A stretch of DNA of 64,000 nt from the NCBI GenBank assembly GCA_001411745.2, contig LIQB01000001.1, positions 388,272 through 452,271 on the forward strand. The letters run 5' to 3'. The DNA is from Psychrobacter glacincola. Its GTDB lineage: Bacteria; Pseudomonadota; Gammaproteobacteria; Pseudomonadales; Moraxellaceae. Under the pieces are notes generated by a model. That model saw nothing but the letters and a program-made list of their open reading frames with translations. It made no database searches and had not been told where the DNA came from. The position numbers were made by a program, and so were the translations under genes. How positions within the stretch are numbered: position 1 is the first letter of the stretch; each line of letters starts with the position of its first letter. Positions 1 through 9,166 of the stretch are shown here, piece after piece.

Positions 1-808
1 ATAAACCCAAGACATTAATACGGTTAAGCGACTCTTTAAACACACCGACCCCTATCAAGGTTGCCACTGCAATGACACCGACATTCATACCGGTAAAGAC
101 GATGCTAGGCGACTCGGACAATAATTGATGCGCACGTACATAAGCATAAATATTGCCCATATTGAGCGCACCTAATAACAATCCTGCTGCGAGCGCATTC
201 CCCTGCCAGCGCACCCGCGTAATCAGCAAATAAATAAACAGCAATAATCCTGCTAAACCAAAACTGACAAATAATGTCAGAGGAAAAGCAGTGCCCTGCT
301 TGGCAACTTGCTTGAACAAGATATCAATAATGCCATAGCCTGCCCAGACGCCAAATAGCCAAAGCGGTGTATGCTTCGCTTGTCTGCTAATCTGACCCTG
401 CTGTGGACGATAAATCAACGCTCCGAGTGCTAGAAAGCCTAATAACAGTCCAAATATTCGCGTGCTGGTCAGTACTTCACCAAACAATAAAAAAGCCGCG
501 ACGATAGGAATAATCAACGATAGCCGCTGAGCCGCATCGGTTGCTACCATTCCCACTGACTCAATCGCCCTTCCAAGGACAATAAACACGGCGGGAAGCA
601 AAATACCAAGCGCGATAATAATGCCCCATGCACTGTCAAGCGTACCGAGTCCACTGACGTCTGGATTCAACAAAAACCACGTCAGCAGAAAAGCCACCGG
701 ATAGCCTGCGACGATGGTCTGGTGTATGTCTATATTTTTCTGTCGTAACACTTTTAGCAATACTGAAACGGCGACACTACAAAGCACCGCTATCGTCAAA
801 TATATCAT
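1..808 (-). CDS. EamA/DMT-family membrane permease (partial, C-terminus outside window)
   Basis: An open frame runs from an ATG at 808 leftward off the window, giving about 269 residues with no stop. The translation is almost entirely hydrophobic. It has repeated transmembrane stretches separated by short basic loops, and an internal two-fold organisation with a short loop rich in Q, R and K near the middle. This fits the drug/metabolite transporter (EamA) superfamily, usually ten helices and about 290-300 residues, so only a short C-terminal tail is missing. The substrate cannot be deduced. It is divergent from the ABC exporter at 1127, with a 318-bp spacer between them. The family call is inference from topology and general resemblance. 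Confidence 0.75.
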   Translation of the reverse strand, partial: MIYLTIAVLCSVAVSVLLKVLRQKNIDIHQTIVAGYPVAFLLTWFLLNPDVSGLGTLDSAWGIIIALGILLPAVFIVLGRAIESVGMVATDAAQRLSLIIPIVAAFLLFGEVLTSTRIFGLLLGFLALGALIYRPQQGQISRQAKHTPLWLFGVWAGYGIIDILFKQVAKQGTAFPLTLFVSFGLAGLLLFIYLLITRVRWQGNALAAGLLLGALNMGNIYAYVRAHQLLSESPSIVFTGMNVGVIAVATLIGVGVFKESLNRINVLGL

Positions 809-1126
809 GAGCTATTACCTTGTTAAACTGCCACTTTGCGGGGGTATTATTTGCTTATCATTCATATACTGAAGATAAATCGCGAACTGCCAATGAGGAT
901 AAAGCTATAGAATGTAACAAAGTATTTCTTACACAGCAATCTATTTATTGGCTTTTATTCGACTGCTGACAAGTAGCTCTTTAGCGGTCAATTTACAATT
1001 AGCATGCAGGTCTGATTGGGAAGTTTGCTAAAATAGTACTCAATCCTAATAACAAAAGTAAAGATTCAAAATAACGAGTAATGTCGTTGATTTTGGCGTA
1101 CTGCTATTGATGTTTTATGACTGCCT
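809..1126. other. Intergenic spacer between divergent transporter genes
   Basis: This AT-rich spacer must hold the promoters for the EamA-type permease (minus) and the ABC exporter (plus). I see no convincing promoter pair, hairpin or small gene in it. Confidence 0.5.
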
Positions 1127-3034
1127 ATGAATGCTCTATTTCGATTTTTTGAAACTCGCCTCCCTGCCTTTCCTGAAACCCCTATGCCGCTACCTTCACC
1201 CCGTGATGGCATGCTAAAGTTCTTGTGGGCGTGTACCAACGGTTTACGTGGCTGGCTATTGATATTTATGATTTTGTCTGCGGGCATTGGCATCTATGAA
1301 GCGATGCTATTTGCTTGGATTGGGAATATTGTTGACTGGCTAGGCGTCTATACACCGCAGAATCTGTGGTTAGAAAAAGGCGATATGCTACTGCTCATGC
1401 TAGCCGTCATGATCATGAGTCCGCTATGGATTGCATTGTCATCATTCATCCATTTTCAGACCTTGCAAGGCGTCTTTCCTATGCAAATGCGCTGGCGCTT
1501 TCACCAGCGAATGCTTGGGCAATCGATGCAGTTTTATCAAGATGAATTCTCTGGACGTGTCTCAGCCAAAGTAATGCAAACCGCACTGGCCGTACGTGAT
1601 ACAGTCATGACCGTCACCGACATGTTTATGTATGTCACCGTTTATTTTATTACGTCAGGTGTCATTTTATTTAATCTGGACAGCCTATTATTAATCCCGT
1701 TTATCGTTTGGCTAGTCTTGGTTGCGCTGACCATTTGGTACTTTATCCCTAAGCTCAAACAAACTGCCATTGTGCAAGCCGATGCCCGTGCTTTAATGAC
1801 TGGCCGCATTACCGATGCTTATGCCAATATCATGACCGTCAAGCTGTTTAGCCATTCACGCCGTGAGCTGAGTTATGCCAAAAATGCCATGGGACAATTT
1901 TTAGGTACCGTCCATGCACAGATGCGCTGGGTCAGTTACTTAGAAGTATCAACCCATATGATCAGTGTGATTTTGGTTAGTAGCACTGCGGCTATTGGCT
2001 TATATTTATGGCAACAAGGCGCTGTCGGTGTCGGTGCGATTGCTGCCGCGACAGCCATGGCACTGCGTTTGAACGGTTTGACTCGCTGGATCATGTGGCA
2101 AACTGCCAGTCTATTTGAAAGTATCGGAACCGTACAAGATGGCATGCGTACCTTATCAGCGCCGCAAAAAATCATTGATAAGCCCAACGCACCCGCTTTG
2201 AAAGTCACCGAAGGTCGTATCGTTTTTGATCATGTTGATTTCAGTTATGAGAATGATAGCGACGCTGTTGAAGGCGATAGCTTAGATACAGTGAAAACAT
2301 CAGCAACGCCTACTACGAAGACTAAACTGCTCGATAACTTTTATTTGGACATTAAACCTGGCGAAAAGATAGGCTTGGTTGGACGCTCAGGTGCCGGTAA
2401 ATCTACCTTGGTTAATTTATTGTTACGCTTCTTTGATGTTGATAGCGGTAAAATCCTAATCGATGGACAAGCAATTGATGAAGTCACCCAAGAGTCTTTG
2501 CGCCAACAGATAGGTATGGTGACGCAAGATACGTCTTTGCTACATCGGACAGTACGTGAAAATATCGCTTACGGTCGTCCTGATGCAACCGACGAAGAAA
2601 TTATTACGGCTGCCAAACAAGCGCAAGCATGGGACTTTATCAAAGACTTATATGATGATAAAGGCAATACAGGGCTTGATACCCAAGTCGGTGAGCGCGG
2701 CGTCAAACTCTCTGGCGGTCAACGTCAGCGTATCGCCATCTCACGTGTTATGCTAAAAAATGCGCCCATCTTACTATTGGACGAAGCGACCAGCGCCCTT
2801 GACTCTGAGATTGAATTTGCCATTACCGAAAGCCTGAATGACATCATGACAGGTAAAACGGTCATTGCGATTGCCCATCGTCTCTCCACCATTGCCGCAC
2901 TTGATCGATTGGTGGTCATGGATAAAGGTCAAATTATCGAACAAGGCAGCCATGATGAGTTGTTAAATCTACACGGTGTTTATGCTCGCTTGTGGCACCG
3001 ACAAAGTGGCGGATTTTTAGGCGAAGACAGCTAA
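1127..3034 (+). CDS. ABC exporter half-transporter, fused permease and ATPase
   Basis: The 635-residue protein has an N-terminal membrane domain of about six helices (roughly residues 35-330) and a C-terminal nucleotide-binding domain. The ATPase motifs are all present: Walker A GRSGAGKST near residue 419, signature LSGGQ near 528, Walker B ILLLDEATSALD near 548, and the switch histidine in IAHRLS near 584. This is the type I exporter architecture (MsbA/multidrug family), which works as a dimer in the inner membrane. A Ser/Thr/Asp-rich insertion (about residues 373-395) lies just before the ATPase core and looks like a disordered loop. The substrate is unknown. It is followed after 51 bp by a hydrolase gene on the same strand, so co-transcription is possible. 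Confidence 0.88.
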   Translation: MNALFRFFETRLPAFPETPMPLPSPRDGMLKFLWACTNGLRGWLLIFMILSAGIGIYEAMLFAWIGNIVDWLGVYTPQNLWLEKGDMLLLMLAVMIMSPLWIALSSFIHFQTLQGVFPMQMRWRFHQRMLGQSMQFYQDEFSGRVSAKVMQTALAVRDTVMTVTDMFMYVTVYFITSGVILFNLDSLLLIPFIVWLVLVALTIWYFIPKLKQTAIVQADARALMTGRITDAYANIMTVKLFSHSRRELSYAKNAMGQFLGTVHAQMRWVSYLEVSTHMISVILVSSTAAIGLYLWQQGAVGVGAIAAATAMALRLNGLTRWIMWQTASLFESIGTVQDGMRTLSAPQKIIDKPNAPALKVTEGRIVFDHVDFSYENDSDAVEGDSLDTVKTSATPTTKTKLLDNFYLDIKPGEKIGLVGRSGAGKSTLVNLLLRFFDVDSGKILIDGQAIDEVTQESLRQQIGMVTQDTSLLHRTVRENIAYGRPDATDEEIITAAKQAQAWDFIKDLYDDKGNTGLDTQVGERGVKLSGGQRQRIAISRVMLKNAPILLLDEATSALDSEIEFAITESLNDIMTGKTVIAIAHRLSTIAALDRLVVMDKGQIIEQGSHDELLNLHGVYARLWHRQSGGFLGEDS

Positions 3035-3085
3035 GTACAACCCTTAATTTTCATTGAAAATCAGACACAAGGAGGTGTGTACATT

Positions 3086-3982
3086 ATGAAAGCATTTGCG
3101 AAAAATATTAATATTAGTGGAAAACAAGCGCGCTACTATAACCTTAGCCAGCTTACGCCATCGATACAGTCAAGTACTGCCTCTCGCGTGCCAGCACACT
3201 TTTATGGTGGCAATAGTTTTACCGTTGGTACTTATAGTCCCTTATTAAATGCGCTGGCAACTGACTTCAAAATCAGCTCGCTTGCGCTTCGTGGCTATTG
3301 GTATGACAAGCCGCAGCGCCGTCGTCTTACGCGCGAGCAGGATGCTGAGATACTTATTGAATTTTTAGAAAAAACGCAAGACAAACCCATCGTTGGTATT
3401 GGTCATTCGCAAGGAGCCACTGCTACTGCCATCGCTGCAGCCCAGCGCCCAGATCTGTTTTCACAGCTATATTTAATAGAGCCTGTGACCTTTACCAAAC
3501 CACAAGCCCGACTCTATAATCTATTGCCGCGTAAGCTTCTGCTTAGTCGCGAACCGTTTAAAAGCACTCTCACCAAACAATCTACTTGGGCAAGCATCGA
3601 TGATTATTATGAGAACTTGCGCGCTCAGCGTGCTTATAGGCGAATGAGTGATGCGCATTTGCGGGTATTTGCAGAGCAAAGTTTATCCAAAGATACCAAT
3701 GGCTGTTACACGCTGATATTTGCGCCTGAGCAAGAGCTCGCCAACTATTTTGGCGCGCCGCATATCGATACCGCTCTTAAGCAATTGAGCTGTCCTTATA
3801 CGCTTATCACTGGCAAGCCGACGTTGTTTATCAACCATAAAGTGCGACAACAATGGCAAAAATTCGTCCCTGATGACAGCATCATATCTTTGTTAGATTA
3901 CGGTCATCTACTGCCGATGGAAGCACCTGAATTATGTGCTCAAGTTATCAATGAGCATTATCATAGTCATAGTCATAAATAA
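3086..3982 (+). CDS. Alpha/beta hydrolase
   Basis: A 298-residue protein with an alpha/beta-hydrolase fold. The nucleophile elbow GHSQG places the catalytic serine near residue 108, and a late DYGHLLPME segment supplies the likely catalytic histidine. The start is set by the GGAGG at 3071-3075, ten bases before the ATG at 3086; an upstream in-frame GTG at 3077 would lie almost on top of that ribosome-binding site and is unlikely. The protein has no signal peptide, so it should be cytoplasmic. The substrate cannot be inferred. The C-terminus is a His/Ser-rich tail encoded by a short imperfect repeat. It lies in a same-strand run with the ABC exporter upstream and the AlkB-like gene 17 bases downstream. 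Confidence 0.85.
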   Translation: MKAFAKNINISGKQARYYNLSQLTPSIQSSTASRVPAHFYGGNSFTVGTYSPLLNALATDFKISSLALRGYWYDKPQRRRLTREQDAEILIEFLEKTQDKPIVGIGHSQGATATAIAAAQRPDLFSQLYLIEPVTFTKPQARLYNLLPRKLLLSREPFKSTLTKQSTWASIDDYYENLRAQRAYRRMSDAHLRVFAEQSLSKDTNGCYTLIFAPEQELANYFGAPHIDTALKQLSCPYTLITGKPTLFINHKVRQQWQKFVPDDSIISLLDYGHLLPMEAPELCAQVINEHYHSHSHK

Positions 3983-3999
3983 GCTGAGCCATCTAAGTG

Positions 4000-4632
4000 A
4001 TGACTGACCTCTTTGCCTCTACACCGACTGATAACCTATTGCCTTATGATGGTCAGGTCAATGACTTAGGGGTAGTTATCAATGATGCTAACGCCCTGTA
4101 TAATAATTTACTAACCGAGCTACCTTGGCAGCCTGATATCGTGACGTTGTTTGGTAAAACGCATGTTACCACTCGCCAAATCGTCTGGATGGGTGACCAC
4201 GATGTCAGTTATCATTACTCTGGACAGACGCGTCGAGCCATTCCATGGACAAAGCAGATGTTGCACGTAAAACGACATATTGAGCAGCAGTTATCAAGCA
4301 GTGGCATCAACGTTGATTTTAATTCTTGCTTGCTTAATTACTATCCCTCTGGTGAGGATGGTATGGGCTATCATGCCGACGATGAAAAAGAGCTGGGCGC
4401 GCAGCCGATTATTGCTTCTTTATCGCTCGGTGCTAGGCGAAAATTTGTTTTTAAGCATAAAACTATTAGACAAAAGAATAAGCCCGTCAAAGTTGAGCTA
4501 TATCTTGAGTCCGGTCAGCTTATCGTTATGCATGGCGATACGCAGGATTTTTGGAAGCATACCATTACAAAAACTAAAACTGTCACATCAGGGCGCATCA
4601 GCCTCACGTTTCGAAAAGTGCTATCGCATTAA
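4000..4632 (+). CDS. AlkB-like 2-oxoglutarate/Fe(II) dioxygenase
   Basis: The 210-residue protein has the AlkB-family core. It contains the NYYPSGEDGMGYHADDE block with the iron-binding H-x-D pair (His near 125, Asp near 127), a distal histidine in WKHTI, and a C-terminal R-x-SLTFR segment with the arginine that binds 2-oxoglutarate. These enzymes oxidatively remove alkyl groups from DNA or RNA bases. The sequence resembles the eukaryotic ALKBH2/3-type branch more than E. coli AlkB, which is an impression, not a computed result. I chose the ATG at 4000 over the GTG at 3997 directly before it. A MITE-like element lies downstream at 4654. Confidence 0.87.
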   Translation: MTDLFASTPTDNLLPYDGQVNDLGVVINDANALYNNLLTELPWQPDIVTLFGKTHVTTRQIVWMGDHDVSYHYSGQTRRAIPWTKQMLHVKRHIEQQLSSSGINVDFNSCLLNYYPSGEDGMGYHADDEKELGAQPIIASLSLGARRKFVFKHKTIRQKNKPVKVELYLESGQLIVMHGDTQDFWKHTITKTKTVTSGRISLTFRKVLSH

Positions 4633-4653
4633 ATTAATGTAACTTAATATAAG

Positions 4654-4829
4654 CTAGAGCGCGTCCTCGTTTTGAAAATGGTGATAAAAATGAGCTAAAC
4701 GGTAGCCAAACAAGGAAAATAGCACCGTTAATATCGGAATATTAACAGTGCTATTTGATGCAGTCTAGAAAGATTTACCCATTTTTAGCCCACTTAGTCG
4801 CATGCCTTCAGATTGAAGACATGTCCTAG
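4654..4829. mobile_element. MITE-like element, copy 1 (about 176 bp)
   Basis: A non-coding element bounded on both sides by CTAG. Its left end reads CTAGAGCGCGTCCTC and the reverse complement of its right end reads CTAGGACATGTCTTC, an imperfect terminal inverted repeat. The same length and internal blocks (an AATGGTGATAAAAAT-like motif near the left, CATTTTTAGCCCA near the right) recur at 27084 and, shortened, at 31845. The ends resemble those of the IS5-family element at 63157 (AGGGCGTGTCCC). The TA inside each CTAG fits a 2-bp target duplication. Its right edge coincides with the stop codon of the oxidoreductase gene. Confidence 0.7.
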
Positions 4830-5830
4830 CTCACTTTTAAAACAATCTTGCCAAAAGTAGCACCTTTTTGCAGCTCATGATGAGCCGCGACCACTTCGGA
4901 CAAAGGATAGGTTTGCTGAATACGTAGCGTTAGCTTACCATCTGCAACGAGCTGTAAAACTCGCGCCATATCTTCACCACTACGCTGCGCCTTATAACCC
5001 GCTACCTTTAGCTGTTTCTGGCTACCCGCCTCTTTGAGTTTATCCACCCAAATCGTTGGTAACACATTGACGCGACCACCAGATTTGAGCACGCTAAGCG
5101 CCCGTACCCCTGCTTCATTACCGACCAAATCCAGTAGCACATCTGCCTGTAACTCAGGGAATTCACCATCTTTGGTATAATCAATCCAACCTGTAAGCTG
5201 ATTGGTATCTATTATTTCATCAAGCTTGGCATATTTTTCTGGTGAGCAAATGACGGTCACCTTGATATTGTTTTTAGCCACTTTATCCATGAGCAGCTGA
5301 ATCAATAAGTGACCCACGCCGCCTGCTGGCGCATTTATCACCACATGCTCACCATCTTGAATATCTGCAAACTCTACAAACTGTATCGCCGTCTGTCCGA
5401 TACAAGGCAGTGCACCTGCTTGCTCTAACGTGACAGAATTCGGTACTTTTGCCAGCATGTCAGCATCGACTGCTACATACTCTGCATAACAGCCACCATG
5501 AAAAGTCAGGGCAGCGACCTGTGTACCGATAGTAAACTGCTCACTACGACTATCGACCACAGTGCCTGACATATCAAAGCCCAAAATTGCAGGCTCATTT
5601 TTATCAAACTTGTCTTTTTGAATGGCATCAGCGCCCCAGCCTTTGCCTTGACGTGTTTTGTAATCGACAGGATTGATACCCGCGTAAGCAACTTTGACCA
5701 ATACCTGATTGTCTGTCAACACAGGAATGGCCACACCCTCTTGATAGCTCATCACTTCAGGTTCGCCAAACTCACGTATGAGTACGGCATGTTGGGTCGT
5801 TGGTAGCGGGTTATGAGAAAGGGTAGACAT
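4826..5830 (-). CDS. Zinc-independent MDR-family NAD(P)H:quinone/alcohol oxidoreductase
   Basis: A 334-residue medium-chain dehydrogenase/reductase. An N-terminal GroES-like domain holds the motif AGINPVDYKTRQG near residue 50, followed by a Rossmann domain with the glycine-rich APAGGVGHLLIQL stretch near residue 170. The conserved cysteine ligands of zinc alcohol dehydrogenases are not evident, so it belongs with the quinone-oxidoreductase-like branch. It is expected to be cytoplasmic and NADPH-dependent; the substrate is unknown. An AAGGA ribosome-binding site lies about ten bases before the ATG at 5830. The stop codon TAG is formed inside the terminal CTAG of the neighbouring MITE-like element. 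Confidence 0.85.
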   Translation of the reverse strand: MSTLSHNPLPTTQHAVLIREFGEPEVMSYQEGVAIPVLTDNQVLVKVAYAGINPVDYKTRQGKGWGADAIQKDKFDKNEPAILGFDMSGTVVDSRSEQFTIGTQVAALTFHGGCYAEYVAVDADMLAKVPNSVTLEQAGALPCIGQTAIQFVEFADIQDGEHVVINAPAGGVGHLLIQLLMDKVAKNNIKVTVICSPEKYAKLDEIIDTNQLTGWIDYTKDGEFPELQADVLLDLVGNEAGVRALSVLKSGGRVNVLPTIWVDKLKEAGSQKQLKVAGYKAQRSGEDMARVLQLVADGKLTLRIQQTYPLSEVVAAHHELQKGATFGKIVLKVS

Positions 5831-5917
5831 CGTTATATATCCTTATAGGTATCTATTGCTTTATTTTTGCATTCAATTTTATTTTTAGTGAATAACTTGA
5901 GCTTATCTAATAATCAT

Positions 5918-6691
5918 TTATAAATGTGCCAATTCCGCACTGAGTGGCAGATGATCAGATAGTGTCGACCATGGTTTGCCCGTATGCACCCAAGCATTTT
6001 TCACTCTTAGATTACGCACATAAATACGATCTAAGCTAAGCACAGGAAGCTTGGCTGGGAAAGTTGGCAGCAGCTTGCCATGACAATGCTTGAAAGCTTC
6101 GGTCATGCCCAAGCTAGTAGCCAACTTATCACAAGACATTTTTTTCCAATCATTAAAATCTCCTGCCAAAATCAGTGGTTGATCAGGTGCAATCTCATTA
6201 CGAACATAGTTGGCAATGGCTTCATATTGCTTGATGCGATCACGCTCAAACAAATTTAGGTGTGCACACAGTACAACCACTGGTACATCCCATCCAACTG
6301 GTTGTACTTCGCAGTGCAAGACACCACGCTGCTCAAGCTTATTAACGGTGATATTGACGTTATGCTTAGGATCCAATGGAAAACGGCTCAATACCGCATT
6401 GCCATGATGACCGTTTTCATACTCTGAATTTTTACCATAGCTATTTTGCAGCTGTAAATACTCACCAAACCATTCATGTTGCGATTGGTCAGGGTATTCG
6501 TTGTACTGCATATTGCGCTTAAGATTCTGACCTTGCACTTCTTGGAGACACAGTACATCGGAGCCAATAATATCGAGCGCTTGGGCGATACCTTGTATTT
6601 TAACTTGGCGATTCATCGGCGACATGCCTTTATGAATGTTATAGCTGGTTAGCACAAAAGAGGTTGTGGTAGTCATAGAATTAGTCATCAT
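5918..6691 (-). CDS. Endonuclease/exonuclease/phosphatase (EEP) family protein
   Basis: A 257-residue protein with the EEP (DNase I-like) signature. It has SYNIHKG near the N-terminus, LCLQEVQ with the metal-binding glutamate, GNAVLSRFP, CAHLNLFERDR, the AGDFNDW motif and a C-terminal LSDHLPLSAEL with the catalytic Asp-His pair. Such enzymes cleave phosphodiesters or phosphomonoesters; this one resembles the YbhP-type subgroup. The open frame extends upstream to 6889, but that part overlaps the coding frame of the preceding gene. The ATG at 6691 overlaps that gene's stop (ATGATGACTAA), indicating translational coupling. A further in-frame ATG at 6676 is possible. Confidence 0.82.
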   Translation of the reverse strand: MMTNSMTTTTSFVLTSYNIHKGMSPMNRQVKIQGIAQALDIIGSDVLCLQEVQGQNLKRNMQYNEYPDQSQHEWFGEYLQLQNSYGKNSEYENGHHGNAVLSRFPLDPKHNVNITVNKLEQRGVLHCEVQPVGWDVPVVVLCAHLNLFERDRIKQYEAIANYVRNEIAPDQPLILAGDFNDWKKMSCDKLATSLGMTEAFKHCHGKLLPTFPAKLPVLSLDRIYVRNLRVKNAWVHTGKPWSTLSDHLPLSAELAHL

Positions 6692-7433
6692 ACTTAAAAT
6701 AAATGGAACATTGGTTATCTCGCCACACTGATTGCAAGTGACGCCTAAATACTGATTTTTGAGTAGCTGATAGCGCTGATTGCTGTAGTAATTTTTCATC
6801 AATCTTGTAGTCACCACCGTAATAACCAGTAGCATCAACTGGCTGGTCTGTCTTGGCGTTACAAATTGCAGAGTTACCACGTACAGCAAATTTTTGCTGC
6901 CCTTCGTACATGATTACTTTCATCTCATCATAACTTACGTCACCACGACAACCGAGATAATAAGGCACACTCACTTCGACAACACCGTTATTATTAATAT
7001 CAGTCACTACGGCGGTGTTTTTAGCGAATTCTGCGATTACATCTAACCCATCGCAGGGTACATAATCATATATTTGCCATACTCGTAAAGCCTCTTGTTC
7101 ATCTATAACATATAAATGCGTGAAGACCTCTCCTGCTGGCTCGCCGGGGCTATTGGTTGAATTGAAACGCTGTAATTGAACCAAATACTGTTCTCCTACT
7201 GTGCCAATCCAAGAACGAATAGCAACAATATCTTTGGTCTTTAGCCTCATTTTATTTTTTTTAGAGTCTATTTGATAATAGTTTTGAATAGAAGGCGGCA
7301 ATTGACCCCATGATAGATGGCTCACAGATATATTATTCACATCTGTCTCTGCCATACTGAGACTGGAGCTAAAGGCTATCATTGCTGTGATGCTAAATAG
7401 CATGAGAGTATTTGGTATGTTATTTAGCATCAT
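6681..7433 (-). CDS. Secreted protein of unknown function
   Basis: A 250-residue protein with a clear N-terminal signal sequence: a hydrophobic stretch of about 20 residues ending in an SLSMAE-like cleavage site near residue 29. The mature part contains several cysteines, notably in YVPCDGLD, YLGCRGD, SAIC and NQCSIYF, consistent with disulfides in the periplasm. A DINNNGVVEVSVPYYLGCRGD segment resembles the Asp/Asn-rich repeats of some surface or metal-binding proteins. I recall an M949_RS01915-like family of exported proteins with a similar layout, but this is a weak recollection. Its 3' end overlaps the start of the EEP gene by 11 bases, so the two are probably made together. Confidence 0.7.
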   Translation of the reverse strand: MMLNNIPNTLMLFSITAMIAFSSSLSMAETDVNNISVSHLSWGQLPPSIQNYYQIDSKKNKMRLKTKDIVAIRSWIGTVGEQYLVQLQRFNSTNSPGEPAGEVFTHLYVIDEQEALRVWQIYDYVPCDGLDVIAEFAKNTAVVTDINNNGVVEVSVPYYLGCRGDVSYDEMKVIMYEGQQKFAVRGNSAICNAKTDQPVDATGYYGGDYKIDEKLLQQSALSATQKSVFRRHLQSVWRDNQCSIYFKYDD

Positions 7434-7493
7434 TTAACAACCTACGGCAATCAAGTATAAGTTTTAGATAAAGGCTTAATATATCATCAATGT

Positions 7494-7528
7494 AAAAAGA
7501 GCATTGATTCTTATCGAACCAATGCTCC
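7494..7528 (-). terminator. Rho-independent terminator after the baeRF3 gene
   Basis: On the minus strand an eight-base stem GAGCATTG/CAATGCTC (7520-7527 with 7499-7506) is followed by five T. It lies 70 bases past the stop of the baeRF3-domain gene. Confidence 0.75.
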
Positions 7529-7597
7529 CATACTATACCTATCTTCTATCAATGGCGAATTCGCAAAGGATTGTCATCAATAGGCACTATCTAGCAA

Positions 7598-8710
7598 CTA
7601 ATAGCGTGTCACCAAAGCAATTGGTTGATCTTCACCCATAATATCTTGTGGCATAAATACTGCTTCACCACCATTATGAATGACATGCTCAATGATTTCG
7701 CCAATGGCATCATCAGTAACGCCTTCTGAAGCCGCATCATCTGCAAGACTCAAAGTCTGTGCCTTTTCATCAATTTTAGCCGATTGTATATAACCACGAC
7801 GGACATAAAGCGTCTCGCCTGCACCTTGGAAGGCACTGCGGTAGACTTCTTGTAGATCTGTTTGCAACATATTGGCACCGCGTGCTTTATCAATCTCACC
7901 CATGGCAGCTTGATGCAGTGATGTACGATAGCCTTCCACCGCCTCTTGCACACTATTGATAATATGCTGAGCACTACCATCTTCTAGATTAGTCGCATTT
8001 GACACTGTGGCAATGATGTTGTCTGGACGATCACAAACTTCTTTATAGTAGCCGATATTTTTAGCATCGCCAACGACAACCAAAGGCATTTTGTGCTCAC
8101 CCCACAACTCTTGTACGCTTTTATCCACTTGGTTAAAAAACTCTTTTAGATAGCTGCTTTCATTATTAGATGAGCGATCTGAGCCACCGTCGCCTGTCGT
8201 ATACAAACCATTGTTTTCAATAGGAAATGGAATATTATCCATATTTTTTTGCAGGTCATCGTCCTTATCAAACTCTCTCACCACACGATCATTAGACGCT
8301 TCAATCAAGCGGGCATTATCACGAGTGAGTACCAAGGTGTAATAATGCACCGCACTTGCCATATCACGCACCAAATCTCGAGTCGCAAAACGATGTGAAA
8401 TCACCACACGCTCCGTGGTGTCAATCGGCATACGGATGACTTGCACATCGTCGGTACTGGCAAAAATAGCCAAGGTATCAAGATTTAAGTTGTGATTTAG
8501 CTCTTTGGTTTTATCATGAATCTTATCGAGTATGGTAGTCGCTGTGCGCTTATCGTATTCGTTGGTTAAGCGTTCTTCAGCCACTTTTAATTGGTTCTTC
8601 AGGGCAATGGGATCTTGATCATTAGCAGGATGCTCGCGATGAGTCTTAACAAAGATACTAACCGCAGGATTGGCTTTGGTTTCACGTAAACTTTTGAGAG
8701 TCGCTTTCAT
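7598..8710 (-). CDS. baeRF3-domain protein (eRF1-like fold)
   Basis: A 370-residue soluble protein resembling the bacterial archaeo-eukaryotic release factor family 3 (baeRF3), the predicted stress- or ribosome-associated relatives of eRF1. The N-terminal part has a long charged helical segment (about residues 35-75) after KTHREHP. The middle has LVLTRDNARLIEASNDR, and the C-terminal half carries PLVVVGDAKNIGYYKEV, GYIQSAKID and a final GGEAVFMPQDIMG, typical of the L7Ae-like last domain. I see no GGQ motif, so peptidyl-tRNA hydrolysis like a true release factor is not supported. The cellular role is not established. It is transcribed alone, divergent from prlC and followed by its own terminator. 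Confidence 0.7.
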   Translation of the reverse strand: MKATLKSLRETKANPAVSIFVKTHREHPANDQDPIALKNQLKVAEERLTNEYDKRTATTILDKIHDKTKELNHNLNLDTLAIFASTDDVQVIRMPIDTTERVVISHRFATRDLVRDMASAVHYYTLVLTRDNARLIEASNDRVVREFDKDDDLQKNMDNIPFPIENNGLYTTGDGGSDRSSNNESSYLKEFFNQVDKSVQELWGEHKMPLVVVGDAKNIGYYKEVCDRPDNIIATVSNATNLEDGSAQHIINSVQEAVEGYRTSLHQAAMGEIDKARGANMLQTDLQEVYRSAFQGAGETLYVRRGYIQSAKIDEKAQTLSLADDAASEGVTDDAIGEIIEHVIHNGGEAVFMPQDIMGEDQPIALVTRY

Positions 8711-9166
8711 TTATTGCTCCTTGTTTTATTATCATTTACTTTTAACGTTGTAATTTTTGCTATGAGTCAACTAATTTAACAGTGTTTGCTATCAGTAATG
8801 CTTGAGCTTTCTATTCCATTGCCTTGATGCTAGCAGTCAAACCTCACTCGCTGTAGGGTTAATTTGCAAGCAAATGATAGCGCTTTGTAAGTAGAACACT
8901 CTGTATTGTTCTAAAAGACTGACTGATCCCCTTTAAACCCCTTGAATATCCACTATCTTCTCGATTCACTTTCTTTATAGTCAATGATTAGGTTGCATTT
9001 TCGTCAAACGAACCCATCTTTTATATAGCTTATCAATAAGACAGCAAAAAAGAAAAATAATAGAAAGCTAATGATGTTCTAAATGTCACGGCAAGCCAAT
9101 CTCTTATATAAAGCGACGTTTACTCAATAATAATTCATTCACTACGATCAGATATCGGATACTTTT
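8711..9166. other. Intergenic spacer between baeRF3 gene and prlC
   Basis: A 456-bp AT-rich spacer between divergent genes. Promoters for both must be here, but I cannot single out a convincing -35/-10 pair. No hairpin terminator, tRNA or small gene with a ribosome-binding site is apparent. Confidence 0.5.

Noticed and set aside
6692..6889. N-terminal extension of the EEP protein
   Set aside because: It overlaps the coding frame of the secreted protein; the coupled ATG at 6691 gives a normal EEP start.
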